Source of the DNA: Aureimonas psammosilenae
Lineage (GTDB): Bacteria > Pseudomonadota > Alphaproteobacteria > Rhizobiales > Rhizobiaceae
Length of the DNA stretch: 64,000 nt
Assembly: GCF_009176975.1 (NCBI RefSeq)
Contig: NZ_WEZG01000002.1
Coordinates: 1-64,000 of the forward strand
Direction: 5' to 3'
A model generated the notes under the pieces. That model had not been told where the DNA came from. It did no database searches and saw nothing but the letters and a program-made list of their open reading frames with translations. This document shows positions 39,165 to 48,058 of the stretch, one piece after another. A program made the translations under genes and the position numbers. Every line of letters begins with the position of its first letter. Positions within the stretch are counted from its first letter, which is position 1.

Positions 39165-40634
39165 ATGGCAGTGGAGAATCGGGGGGAAGCGGGACCGCGG
39201 ACAAGCAATCTTGCCGTTTGGAGTCTTCGTGTCGTCGCGCTCATCGCTCTCCTGCCGCTCGGCTCGACGGGGTCCTTCGCCATGCCCTTCGCCACGCTGA
39301 TCGTGGCGCTATGGTGCGGTTTCGCTTTTCTCCTGCCAGGGCGCTTCGGATGGGTCTCGGCCGCCGGGCTGACGGTGGCCGCGTTTCTGGCGATCTATGT
39401 TTTCCTGCAGGTTTTTCCCGAACTCTCGCCTTTTCCGCCGTCGCCGGTATGGGGGGCTGCTTCGGAACTCCTCGGCGTGTCCTTGAATGGGAGCACCTCC
39501 ATCGCGCCCGGCCTCAGCCTCGCGGCTCTTCCCGTGATCCTGTCGCCGTTTCTGGTGTTTTCCGCCTCGCTGCATGTTCTCGACAGCGACGAGGCGAGCT
39601 TGCGCATGCTGCGCTTCTGCGGGCTCGTCGGGGCACTCGTCGCCTTCTTCGGGATCGCGCAGTTCGCGCTCTTCCCCGATACGCTGCTGATCTTCGAGAA
39701 GAAGGCTTACCTGGACAGCCTGACGGCGATCTTCGTCAACCGGAACTCCGCCGCGACCTTTCTCGGTTGCACGTTTCTGGTTCTGATCGGGTTCGCGATT
39801 TCCCTGCTCAAGGGTCGGCCGGTCTTCAAGACATTGGCAGCGCTTCCCTTAAAGAGCCGGAAAAGCGCGGAAGACTGGTCCCTCGCGATCCTGGTTCTGG
39901 CCGCCTCCGTCACGATCTTCGCGCTTTTCCTGACGACATCGAGAGCCGGCATCGGCTCGACGCTCGCGGCCTTCTGCTTCCTGATCCTTCTCATGAACGG
40001 CTTGGCGCCCTTGCGGGGACCCGCAACCTGGGGGCAGCGCCTGCGCCGGGCCTCCCTTGCGCTGGCACTCGCGGCCATCGGCTGCCTGTTCGCGCTGCTT
40101 CTGCTCGGTGGTCAGACCCTGCGGCGCGCCGAGCTTCGCGGCTTGGACGACGCCCGCTTCTGTTTTCTGCCGGGCATCTGGCGGGCGGCGGTCGAGGCGT
40201 GGCCTTTCGGCACCGGTGCCGGAACATTCGAACTCGCCTTTCTGCCGTTCCGCGATCCCGCCTGCGGCATCTACGGCGCTTTCGATAAGGCGCATAACTT
40301 CTATCTCGAGGGTCTCGTGACGCTCGGGATCGGCTTCGTGGCGGCGGCCGCCGTGGTCTATGCCATTCTGGTGACGGTCCTGCTTCGCGGCCTGGTCCGG
40401 CGGCGAAGGTTCGCCTTCGTGCCGGCGATCGGTTTGTCGCTTCTCCTCCTCCTCACCATGCACGATCTCGTGGATTTCTCGCTGCAGATCCCCGGCATCG
40501 CGATCTGGGTGGCGATCCTGATGGCCGCCACCTGCGGAACAGCGATGAGGCGCACGAAAAGCAGATCCGGCAGCGGAAAGCATCTCGATCCGGTGTCCGG
40601 TGATGCCCGCCCGAAAGCGTTGAACGTTGCGTAA
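39165..40634 (+). CDS. O-antigen ligase family (Wzy/WaaL-like) membrane protein
   Basis: This 489-residue protein has about 11 membrane segments and the Wzy_C loop: AIFVNRNSAATFLG, LTTSRAGIGS, FCFLPGIWRAAVEAWPFGTG and GAFDKAHNFYLEGLVTLGIG with the histidine motif. This form is closer to the bacitracin/EPS ligase-polymerases than the one at 36467. It is divergent from the GT14 gene across 276 bp. Two such proteins in one locus suggest separate polymerase and ligase steps, or two polymers. Confidence 0.88.
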   Translation: MAVENRGEAGPRTSNLAVWSLRVVALIALLPLGSTGSFAMPFATLIVALWCGFAFLLPGRFGWVSAAGLTVAAFLAIYVFLQVFPELSPFPPSPVWGAASELLGVSLNGSTSIAPGLSLAALPVILSPFLVFSASLHVLDSDEASLRMLRFCGLVGALVAFFGIAQFALFPDTLLIFEKKAYLDSLTAIFVNRNSAATFLGCTFLVLIGFAISLLKGRPVFKTLAALPLKSRKSAEDWSLAILVLAASVTIFALFLTTSRAGIGSTLAAFCFLILLMNGLAPLRGPATWGQRLRRASLALALAAIGCLFALLLLGGQTLRRAELRGLDDARFCFLPGIWRAAVEAWPFGTGAGTFELAFLPFRDPACGIYGAFDKAHNFYLEGLVTLGIGFVAAAAVVYAILVTVLLRGLVRRRRFAFVPAIGLSLLLLLTMHDLVDFSLQIPGIAIWVAILMAATCGTAMRRTKSRSGSGKHLDPVSGDARPKALNVA

Positions 40635-40877
40635 AGATCCTCGCCGGTCAGCCGATCACATTTGTATAAAACGGCATTTTAAGAGTTAATGATGCATTGG
40701 GATGTGAATGGACATCCTTCGTATGCTCACTTAAATCGCTGCGGACTGATCGGCTTCGCGTTTGGACGCGGACGTGGCCGACTATTGTTTTGGAAGGGCC
40801 GCGCCGCTGCGAGGTGGACTGCGGGATTTGCGGGTTTCGTTTTCCGAAACGGAAACCGCTTCTGGGAGGGTTCGCCG

Positions 40878-41732
40878 TTGAAGTCCTATACAGGCTTGCT
40901 CGCCGTCGCTTCGTTGTCCGTGTCGTCCATTCTCGGCGCGGGCTGGACCGGCGCGGCCATGGCGCAGGAAGCGACCCCGGCCGCGATCGCCGCTCCGCCT
41001 GCCGCCCCGTCCGCCGCTCCGGTCAGCCAAGCGCCGGCCGTTTCCGCGACGCCTGATGCGACTGCCGCGCCGCAGGGGGAGGGCGCTGCCACAACCGCCG
41101 CCGCGCCCAACGGCGAGGGGCAGGTGATGGCGTCCTGCTTCCTTCCCCCCGCCGGTGCATCCATGGCGGAGGTCGATGCCTTTCTCGCCAACCCGCAGGA
41201 TCTCGTGTCCCGCTGGGGCACGGACAATGTGACGCTGTCGAACAAGGTTCGGTCCCTTGCCGGCAGCGATAAGCGCGCCATCGACGCCTTGATCGCCTTG
41301 TCCAAGGAAGTCAGCGTGGATCGGGCGGGCGCCATCGGCGCAGGGCTCGGGCGGGCGGCTTTCGGCTGCGTGCGGACCAGCCCCGAATATGCCGCGCTGA
41401 TCCAGGCCAAGGTTGCCGAGCTTGCCACGGCGCCCTTGATGACGGCCTTTGTCGCCGCTTCCAACGACATGCAGGTGGCCGCGCTCGGCGCCGGCGGAGG
41501 TGGCGGCGGAGCGGCCGCGGCGGGCCTGACGGGCTCGGGAAATGCCGGTCCGTTCAGCGCGGGTCTCGGCGGCGACGAGGTCGTGCCGACGACGGTCGAA
41601 ACCTACTCGCTTTCCGGCGGGCGTTCCATTTCTGTCGACAACGACGGAGATAATGATACTGTGCGCATCATTGTCATCAGAGATGGTGACGACGGCTGCG
41701 ATGCCAGCATCAGCCCGTTTTGTGTGAACTGA
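40878..41732 (+). CDS. Secreted Ala/Pro-rich protein with an Asp-rich tail
   Basis: This 284-residue protein starts at TTG 40878, chosen because GGGAGGG (40864-40870) lies seven bases upstream and a good Sec signal follows (SYTGLLAVASLSVSS... AMAQ). After an Ala/Pro linker comes a helical domain (MAEVDAFLANPQDLVSRWG), a Gly-rich stretch and an acidic tail (VDNDGDNDTVRIIVIRDGDD) with two cysteines. I do not recognise a family. It lies 72 bp upstream of the ExoP-like kinase on the same strand, so it may serve EPS export in the periplasm. Confidence 0.7.
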   Translation: MKSYTGLLAVASLSVSSILGAGWTGAAMAQEATPAAIAAPPAAPSAAPVSQAPAVSATPDATAAPQGEGAATTAAAPNGEGQVMASCFLPPAGASMAEVDAFLANPQDLVSRWGTDNVTLSNKVRSLAGSDKRAIDALIALSKEVSVDRAGAIGAGLGRAAFGCVRTSPEYAALIQAKVAELATAPLMTAFVAASNDMQVAALGAGGGGGGAAAAGLTGSGNAGPFSAGLGGDEVVPTTVETYSLSGGRSISVDNDGDNDTVRIIVIRDGDDGCDASISPFCVN

Positions 41733-41804
41733 CGGGTCGGCTGGGGTCGTAACTCGACCGCAGCGACGGGTGCGATCGGGAGCCGTATCTGATCGGAGTC
41801 CACT

Positions 41805-44108
41805 ATGCTTCACGGCCCTCAGTCCCCCAACATGCGCTATTCAGGGGAAGGGGACGGAGCAGGCGAAGGGCAACTGATCGATATCGACCGGATATTGGCG
41901 GCGGCACGCCGCCAATGGCGTCTGGTCGCCGCATTGGCCGTTTTGGGCGGACTCCTGGGCGCGGCCTATGTGTCGACGGCTACCCCTCTCTACACCTCCT
42001 CCGGCAGCGTGCTGATCGATAAGAGCAGCAATCGTATCGTCAACGAACTCGCCCTGTCCGAAGAACAGACGTCGAGCCTGACCGACGAGATCGCCATCGC
42101 CAGCCAGGCCGAGGTGATGCGCTCCGAGCAGCTCGCCGCCAAGGTCGCGAAGGCTCTCGGTTTGCCCGAGAACGAGGCCTTCCTGTCGCCGTCACGCTCG
42201 CTTCTGAGCAAGGCGAAGAGCTTTGTCGTTTCCCTCGTGAACGTTTCGAGCTGGTTCTCCAGTGACGAGAAGCCCGAGGTGGCCGAAGACAAGGTGCGTC
42301 AGGCCACCAGCATCCTCATCCGGAACCTGACGGTCAGCCGCGTCGGCGGCACCACGGTTCTTTCCATCGGCTATACCTCGCCCGATCCGCAGCTTTCGGC
42401 CAAGATCGCGCAGACCTATGCCGAAACCTATATCGTCGATCAGCTCGACTCGAAGTTCGAAGCGACGCGCCGGGCCGGCGGCTGGCTGCAGGGCCGGATC
42501 GAGGAACTGCGCCAGCGCTCCATCTCGTCCGATCAGGCGGTGCAGAAGTTCCGGGCGGACAACGGTCTCATCACGACGGACGGGAAGCTGATCAGCGAGC
42601 AGCAGCTCACCGCCCTCAACACCCAGTTGACCAGCGCGCAGTCGGATGCCGCTGCCGCGCAGGCCCGCTACGACAGCATCAAGCGCCTCGTCGACAGCGG
42701 CGACGTCAATTCCGTCGTGTCGGAGTCCATCAGCAATACCGTGGTCAGCGCGCTGCGCACGAAGTATCTCGATTCCTCCAAGCGCGAAGGCGAGATTTCC
42801 AACCGGCTCGGCCCCAACCATCAGCAGGCCGTGCGGCTGCGTGCCGAAATGGCGGAATATGCCCGCCTGATGTTCGGCGAACTCAGCCGTCTGGCCGGCA
42901 GCTACGAGAACGATCTTCAGGTCGCCAAGGCGAAGGAAGCGTCGGCGCAGGCGGCGGTTCAGTCCGCGCTCGGCGTCAGCGCCGATGCCAACAACCTTCA
43001 GGTGGAACTGCGCGAACTCGAGCGTGAAGCCGAGACCTACCGCAATCTCTACCAGACCTTCCTCCAGCGTTATCAGCAGGCGATCCAGCAGCAATCCTTC
43101 CCGATCACGGAAGCGCGGATCATTTCCGCCGCTTACCCGGCGGACAAGCCGAGCAAGCCGAACAAGTCGCTGATCCTGGCGCTTGCCGTGTTCCTGGGCG
43201 CTGCGGTGGGTGCCGCGCTCGGTGGTTACCGCGAGTTCCGCGACCGCTTCTTCCGCACCGGCGACGAGGTTCGCGACGAACTCGGCATCGAGCTTCTCGG
43301 CATGGTTCCGGCCGTGCGCAACGTGAAGCCGAACCCGATGTCGAGCGAGGAGATCCGTCAGGCAAGCGGCTGGCGCGCCATCACGCCGGTCACCAACCTG
43401 CCGCGCTACGCGACGGAAAATCCGCTTTCCTCCTTCGCCGAAACGCTGCGCAGCGCCAAGATCGCCGCCGATCTCACCATCGACCGCAAGGGGGCGAAGG
43501 TCATCGGCGTCATCTCCATGCTGCCGGGGGAGGGGAAGACCACGATCTCGGCCAATCTCGGTTCGCTCCTGGCCGTTCAAGGCAACCGTACGCTTTTGAT
43601 CGACGCCGACCTGCGCAATCCCGGCCTGACGAAGTCTCTCGCCGTGCAGCCGGAAATCGGTCTTCAGGAGATGATCCTGAACCGGCGCCCGTTGGAAGAG
43701 GCAGTGCTTTCCGACCGGGAAACCGGGATGGTCTTCCTTCCGGTGTCGGCCAAGCAGCGCATCCTCCATACGTCCGAGCTTCTGGGCTCGGATGCGACGG
43801 CGCAGATGCTTTCGGACGCCGCCAAGAGGTTCGACTACGTCATCGTCGATCTCCCGCCGCTCGGACCGATCGTCGATGTGCGCGCGATCGCCCACAACAT
43901 CGACGCCTTCGTTCTGGTGATCGAATGGGGCGCGACGAGCCGGCGGCTCGTTCGCGACGCGTTGCGGACCCATCCGCTCGTGATGGAGAAGTGCTTCGGC
44001 GTGATCCTCAACAATGTCGACAACGACAAGATGAAGCTCTACCGCGAGTTCGGTTCGCACGAGTTCTACAGCAACCGCTACAACAGCTACTACACCGAGA
44101 ACGCCTGA
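41805..44108 (+). CDS. Polysaccharide co-polymerase/tyrosine autokinase (Wzz-BY-kinase, ExoP/GumC-like)
   Basis: The protein is 767 residues. A Wzz domain (IDIDRILAAARRQWRLVAALA, TM1) is followed by a long periplasmic coiled-coil region with GNVR-like segments, a second TM at about residue 455 (LILALAVFLGAAVGAALGG), and a cytoplasmic BY-kinase: Walker A MLPGEGKTT with Lys578, Walker A' LIDADLRNPG and Walker B VIVDLPPLGP. It ends with a tyrosine cluster (FYSNRYNSYYTENA) for autophosphorylation. It sets chain length and couples synthesis to export. No Wza-type outer-membrane exporter is in the window. Confidence 0.93.
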   Translation: MLHGPQSPNMRYSGEGDGAGEGQLIDIDRILAAARRQWRLVAALAVLGGLLGAAYVSTATPLYTSSGSVLIDKSSNRIVNELALSEEQTSSLTDEIAIASQAEVMRSEQLAAKVAKALGLPENEAFLSPSRSLLSKAKSFVVSLVNVSSWFSSDEKPEVAEDKVRQATSILIRNLTVSRVGGTTVLSIGYTSPDPQLSAKIAQTYAETYIVDQLDSKFEATRRAGGWLQGRIEELRQRSISSDQAVQKFRADNGLITTDGKLISEQQLTALNTQLTSAQSDAAAAQARYDSIKRLVDSGDVNSVVSESISNTVVSALRTKYLDSSKREGEISNRLGPNHQQAVRLRAEMAEYARLMFGELSRLAGSYENDLQVAKAKEASAQAAVQSALGVSADANNLQVELRELEREAETYRNLYQTFLQRYQQAIQQQSFPITEARIISAAYPADKPSKPNKSLILALAVFLGAAVGAALGGYREFRDRFFRTGDEVRDELGIELLGMVPAVRNVKPNPMSSEEIRQASGWRAITPVTNLPRYATENPLSSFAETLRSAKIAADLTIDRKGAKVIGVISMLPGEGKTTISANLGSLLAVQGNRTLLIDADLRNPGLTKSLAVQPEIGLQEMILNRRPLEEAVLSDRETGMVFLPVSAKQRILHTSELLGSDATAQMLSDAAKRFDYVIVDLPPLGPIVDVRAIAHNIDAFVLVIEWGATSRRLVRDALRTHPLVMEKCFGVILNNVDNDKMKLYREFGSHEFYSNRYNSYYTENA

Positions 44109-44109
44109 C

Positions 44110-44877
44110 TTGCGCGTTCTGGGCGCGCTGGTCGGTCTCTTGGTGGCGGTCGCCTCGGCGGCCTTGTCCGCCCGGTCCCTGGCGGAGGTCGTCGCCCTGG
44201 AACGCAACGGGAGCGCGGCCGAGCTTCGTTCGGATATCGAAAGCGATACGGGCGGGATCGGCGGCGTTCTGCATGCAGCGAACCGCTGCGGAGCGTTCCG
44301 CGAGAGCGTTGCGGTGAAACGCGCCCTCGACGACCTCGGCAAGGCCAATGCGGCCGTCGATTACGACAACTGGCTGGCGAAGCTGCAGGCGGCGAATGCG
44401 GGTTTCGAACGGGCGCTCGGCTGCCTGCCGGGGGATGGCGCGCTTTGGGCCGAGCGGGCGCTCCTGATGCGGGAAGTCGCCGTGGCCCCGTCATCCATCA
44501 CTGGGACCCTGGAACTGTCGCACCGGCTCTCGCCCGGCATGTCGACGGCGATCCTCCCGCGCGTGGCGGCGTGGCTCGCCCTGCCGCCCGCCGTCGCGCT
44601 CGATCCGCCGGCAACGGAGGCGAGAAACCGCGATATCGACCTGTTCGTGCTCCAGGCCCGACCCGCCATGCTGGCATCGGTCATCCGCAACGCCCCGCGA
44701 CCCGTCTCAATGGAACTCACCGCGCTCTACCGCAAAGCCTCCACGAAGCGCGTGGCGGATGTCGACTACGCCCTGCACCAATACGATCTCGCCCGCCCCG
44801 CCCCGGTGCGGATCAACCCGTCGTCGGGCACGTCATCCCTTTTCGACCTTCTGAACCGACCCCCTGAGCTGAAGTAG
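44110..44877 (+). CDS. Hypothetical exported/anchored protein downstream of the co-polymerase
   Basis: This 255-residue protein begins at TTG 44110, one base after the kinase stop, so the two are translationally coupled. An N-terminal hydrophobic segment (VLGALVGLLVAVASAALSAR) is a signal or anchor. The rest is helical with a TPR-like feel (NAGFERALGCLPGDGALWAERALLMREV). I recognise no family, but proteins of this size and layout accompany Wzz-kinases in alphaproteobacterial EPS operons. It marks the right end of the polysaccharide region. Confidence 0.75.
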   Translation: MRVLGALVGLLVAVASAALSARSLAEVVALERNGSAAELRSDIESDTGGIGGVLHAANRCGAFRESVAVKRALDDLGKANAAVDYDNWLAKLQAANAGFERALGCLPGDGALWAERALLMREVAVAPSSITGTLELSHRLSPGMSTAILPRVAAWLALPPAVALDPPATEARNRDIDLFVLQARPAMLASVIRNAPRPVSMELTALYRKASTKRVADVDYALHQYDLARPAPVRINPSSGTSSLFDLLNRPPELK

Positions 44878-45560
44878 CGGCCTGTCCGCGATGTTCTGAA
44901 CACGGGATGGCGCCGAGCGGGCAGCTGGGCACAACGCCCGCTGCGAAAAGCAGACGTGATACCGTCAAAACAGCGCAGAAAGGCCGGTTGCATCGCGACA
45001 AGCGCCCACCCATGCGAAACTCATCCCAGCGTTCCGTCTTAAAGGCCGCCTGACGCGTATTCTTCGAGATGGGAGCAGAACTTCGCGCCAGGCAAAGTTC
45101 GCCTGCGCCGCGCGCTCATGATCGCGTACGACTTCCAGATCCAAAGATATCGGGAGATCGGCGTTGGCGTTATCTGAAGGAGCGTCGCAGAAAGACCCGT
45201 CAGCAAGTCGCCGATGGCCAAGAGTTGCACGATCGGACTTTGGTTGCGACGGCAAACGCGCAGCACGTACGTCCGATATGTTGAAGTGGCGCGCTGGTCA
45301 GAACGAAACTGAGGACATCTATATCATTGAAATTAGTATAAAAAGGCGTAGTCACTTCATCTGCCGCTTGGTGTTGAAAGTAGTCCGCAGCCGCCGCCTG
45401 CGCGGCAGTGACCTTACTGTGAAAGCCAAGCTCGCCGCGACGCTTGGCGTATCGCGAACGCCCACGCGGGACAGCTTCGTCATTTGCTCCGCCACCTCAT
45501 CGCATTCGCGGTGACGGCCTCCCAGCCGAAGTCGCGGGTCGGCCAGTTCTGTGGCGCGGC
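44878..45560. other. Gene-poor junction between the EPS locus and the accessory island
   Basis: 683 bp with no intact gene. Coding frames present are short and unconvincing (for example 45039-45266 minus). An A+T-rich patch at about 45305-45350 may be promoter DNA. The right part (45371-45514) holds a GntR-like fragment. I looked for a copy of the tRNA-Arg 3' end, which would mark a left attachment site, and did not see one. Confidence 0.5.
45371..45514 (+). pseudogene. GntR-family regulator N-terminal fragment
   Basis: The plus-strand frame reads LTVKAKLAATLGVSRTPTRDS, which closely follows the GntR winged-helix consensus (LAE-LGVSRTPVREAL). After this the frame is broken; another frame continues with QLRHLLRHLIA. 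No effector domain follows before the esterase gene on the other strand. This is a decayed remnant of an FCD/GntR regulator next to a cluster that has its own GntR gene at the far end. Confidence 0.55.
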
Positions 45561-47150
45561 TTAATGCATGCTGTCGGGATTGGTAGTCTTGTCCCAATGC
45601 GACGGAGCGGAAAACACAAGTGCACGCAGGTCGATGGGTACGGCGCTGCCGTCCAACCGGGTTTCGCCCTTCGCCGCAGCCAACGCGAACCTCGCCATGC
45701 GCTCACCGGCAAGCGCCATGTTCTCCGGCGATTGCGTTGCGAGCTGATGGGGGCCGTGGAAGACGAAGATGTCCTTCAGGCCCTTCGTGCGGTTCAGCGC
45801 GCCGAGGCTGCCTTCCAGCCCTTCCACATAGTCCCAGGTACCCTTGACGATCTGCAGCGCCGGCCAGCTTGTGACGCCTGCTGCGACGTCGCCATCGGGA
45901 TAGTAAGTCGTCGAGAACTCCTCGCGCAGCGCCGCCTCGATCATGTCGTGACCTTTGACGCGCGTGCCGAGGCCGCCGGCGTTCGGGCCGTAGAGGATCG
46001 CTCCCTTGATGTTGGTGCGGCGGAGCGCCGGGCCACAGGTGCCGCCGGGCATATCGCGGTCGCAAGTCTCGACGAAGTTCTTGTGCATGGCATAGGCGAC
46101 GGCGTAAGAGCCGCGCGAGTAGCCCATGAGGACGATCGGCATCGCCGCGATATCGGCGCCGTCCATGACGGTCGAGGCGGCCTGCGGGCCCTCCAGGGTC
46201 ACCCCGTCCGGTCCCATCGCCCGCATCCCTTGGCCGGATGCCAACTGCTCGAACTCGCGCGCCATATCTTTGGCCTGCTCGGCCGTGTTGAAGCCGTTCT
46301 GCCCGCCTGAGAGGCCGTTGCCGCGCCGATCGGTGACGAGGATGTCGAAACCCGCCTTATGGAACGCATGGGCGAAGCCGCGCCAATGGCGCATGCCGGG
46401 CTCCTCCGACAGGCCGTCCGGCTTCTCGTTCAGAACATACTTGCCGCTCGCCTCGTCGCGCGCGACGGGCACCGAACTTGGGTCGTCCAGCGCGGTGATC
46501 TCGTTGCCGCCGCCGTTGTTCATCACGACGAGCGCGCGCTCCCGCTGACCTTCGCCGGGCGCGATGCCGTCGCCTCGGATGTACCAGCCACGCAACTTGA
46601 TCTCGCCATTGGTCTTGAGGTGGACCCGCTCATAGGCGTCGCGCGGCGCGATGAACTCGACCACGAAGGTCTGGCCATCGGCGCTCGCGATCGGCTCGCC
46701 GTAGGGCGCCTTGCCGAAGTCCGCCGGGCGGCGGATGGCGGCGAGATCGACCTCGCCCTCGGGATCGATCTTCCCCCTGGTGCCGACCGTACCCGTTTCG
46801 CGTGTCTCGACGCGGGCAAAGCCCTTGGCGCCCTTGCGGGCCGCCGCCGCGCAGGCCTCGTCCGCCTTGCACGCCTGCCAGCGCTCGTGAATCTTCGCGT
46901 CGGTGAACTCGGCGGCGTAGAAGTCACCGGCGTAGTCGTCCGGCACGAGTTGGTTCAGCGACATGAAGGGCTGGCAGACGCCGGCTGTGTCGCGATAGCC
47001 GGGAAGATCGGTGTTGCGGTCGTAGTTGACGTGAGCCGTACAGTCGGGCGCGGGCGTCCCCGGATTCACGACCGGCGCTCCCTGCGCTCCCTGCGCTCCC
47101 GTAATGCCCGCCAGTACGGCCAGGCTCGCTGCTACCGAAGTTCGACGCAT
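45561..47150 (-). CDS. Secreted alpha/beta hydrolase (tannase/esterase-like), 529 aa
   Basis: From ATG 47150 there is a Sec signal (RRTSVAASLAVLAGITGAQG). A cap-like N-terminal region and an alpha/beta-hydrolase core follow: VVMNNGGGNEI near the oxyanion hole, FDILVTDRRGNGLSGG, nucleophile elbow LMGYSRGSYA and a late FVFHGPHQLA histidine. The overall layout resembles tannase/feruloyl-esterase relatives, but the specific substrate is unknown. It is the last gene of the six-gene minus-strand operon. An ester substrate feeding a tricarboxylate or dicarboxylate pathway would fit the context (inference). Confidence 0.75.
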   Translation of the reverse strand: MRRTSVAASLAVLAGITGAQGAQGAPVVNPGTPAPDCTAHVNYDRNTDLPGYRDTAGVCQPFMSLNQLVPDDYAGDFYAAEFTDAKIHERWQACKADEACAAAARKGAKGFARVETRETGTVGTRGKIDPEGEVDLAAIRRPADFGKAPYGEPIASADGQTFVVEFIAPRDAYERVHLKTNGEIKLRGWYIRGDGIAPGEGQRERALVVMNNGGGNEITALDDPSSVPVARDEASGKYVLNEKPDGLSEEPGMRHWRGFAHAFHKAGFDILVTDRRGNGLSGGQNGFNTAEQAKDMAREFEQLASGQGMRAMGPDGVTLEGPQAASTVMDGADIAAMPIVLMGYSRGSYAVAYAMHKNFVETCDRDMPGGTCGPALRRTNIKGAILYGPNAGGLGTRVKGHDMIEAALREEFSTTYYPDGDVAAGVTSWPALQIVKGTWDYVEGLEGSLGALNRTKGLKDIFVFHGPHQLATQSPENMALAGERMARFALAAAKGETRLDGSAVPIDLRALVFSAPSHWDKTTNPDSMH

Positions 47151-47251
47151 CCCGTACCTCCTAGTCTCACGAAGCGACGCCGCCATTCTGCACAGAGGCG
47201 AAGAGATCGTCAGGCCCCCTGATTGTTGGGAGCGACGCCGGCAGATGCGAG

Positions 47252-48007
47252 CTACTGCGCGGACTGAACTGGCGCGGGCTCAGCTGGCGAAACCTCCAGC
47301 CGCCGCTCGGCGATCCAGTCCCATAGCCCCTGGTCGTTGAGCGCAGCCGCCTCGACTGCCTCGTGGCTCGTGTTCTCGAAGACGGTCAGACGAGCGTCGC
47401 GCTTCAAGGCCTTCAATCGTTCGTAGAGCACGACCGAGTCCGATAGCGGAATGACCTCGTCGTCGGTCCCGTGGAAGATCCAGAAGGCGGCCTTCTCGTT
47501 CGCGCGGTTGAGATAGTGGCGATTGCCGCCGCCCGCGATCGGCACCACTGCAGCGAAGGTCTCGGGATACTGCTCGGCCATGGCCCAGGCCGCGAAGGCG
47601 CCTCGGCTGTAGCCCATCACGATAATGAGGGATCGATCGACGCGGTGGCCGGCCACGACCTCGTCCAGCGCCGCCTTCACCGTCTCGATCGGATAGAGCA
47701 GTTCCTCGCTCGGGTTCTGCGGTGAGAACACGAGGTAGGGCACCTCGCGCCCCGTCTCGATCAGCGCGGGCAGGCCGCTGGCGCGCACCTTCTCCACGTT
47801 GCTGCCGCCCTGGTCGCCGCCGTGCAGCCAGACGATCAGCGGATAGGTCTCGTTCGACGTCTCGTAGCCGGCCGGAACGGAGAGCAGGTAGTTCAGGTCC
47901 GCCGGGATCGTGGCCGCTGAGTGGGCCGCCGTCTGTTCGCCAAGGGCCGGCACGGCGCAGAGACCGAGGGCGGCTGCCAGGGCGAGCGAGGCGATGGTGA
48001 TGCGCAT
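47252..48007 (-). CDS. Secreted alpha/beta hydrolase (prolyl-oligopeptidase/PHB-depolymerase-like)
   Basis: The protein is 251 residues, with a signal peptide (RITIASLALAAALGLCAVPALG). The fold shows YPLIVWLHGGDQGGSN (oxyanion HGG), nucleophile IVMGYSRGAFAAW, the acid in FHGTDDEVIPLSD and the histidine in FENTSHEAVEAAA: a full Ser-Asp-His triad. It looks like an esterase of the poly(3-hydroxyalkanoate) depolymerase/carboxylesterase group. It lies between the lyase gene and the larger hydrolase gene on one strand, so a role in releasing the transported acid from an ester in the periplasm is plausible. Confidence 0.85.
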   Translation of the reverse strand: MRITIASLALAAALGLCAVPALGEQTAAHSAATIPADLNYLLSVPAGYETSNETYPLIVWLHGGDQGGSNVEKVRASGLPALIETGREVPYLVFSPQNPSEELLYPIETVKAALDEVVAGHRVDRSLIIVMGYSRGAFAAWAMAEQYPETFAAVVPIAGGGNRHYLNRANEKAAFWIFHGTDDEVIPLSDSVVLYERLKALKRDARLTVFENTSHEAVEAAALNDQGLWDWIAERRLEVSPAEPAPVQSAQ

Positions 48008-48058
48008 GATCGTCGATCCTTCTTGTGGGCACGAACGCTTGCCGTGCGAGTCCCTGCC

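Noticed and set aside
45039-45266. A 75-residue minus-strand frame in the gene-poor junction
   Set aside because: It has no recognisable family or ribosome site and is short; it is kept only as part of the described gap.
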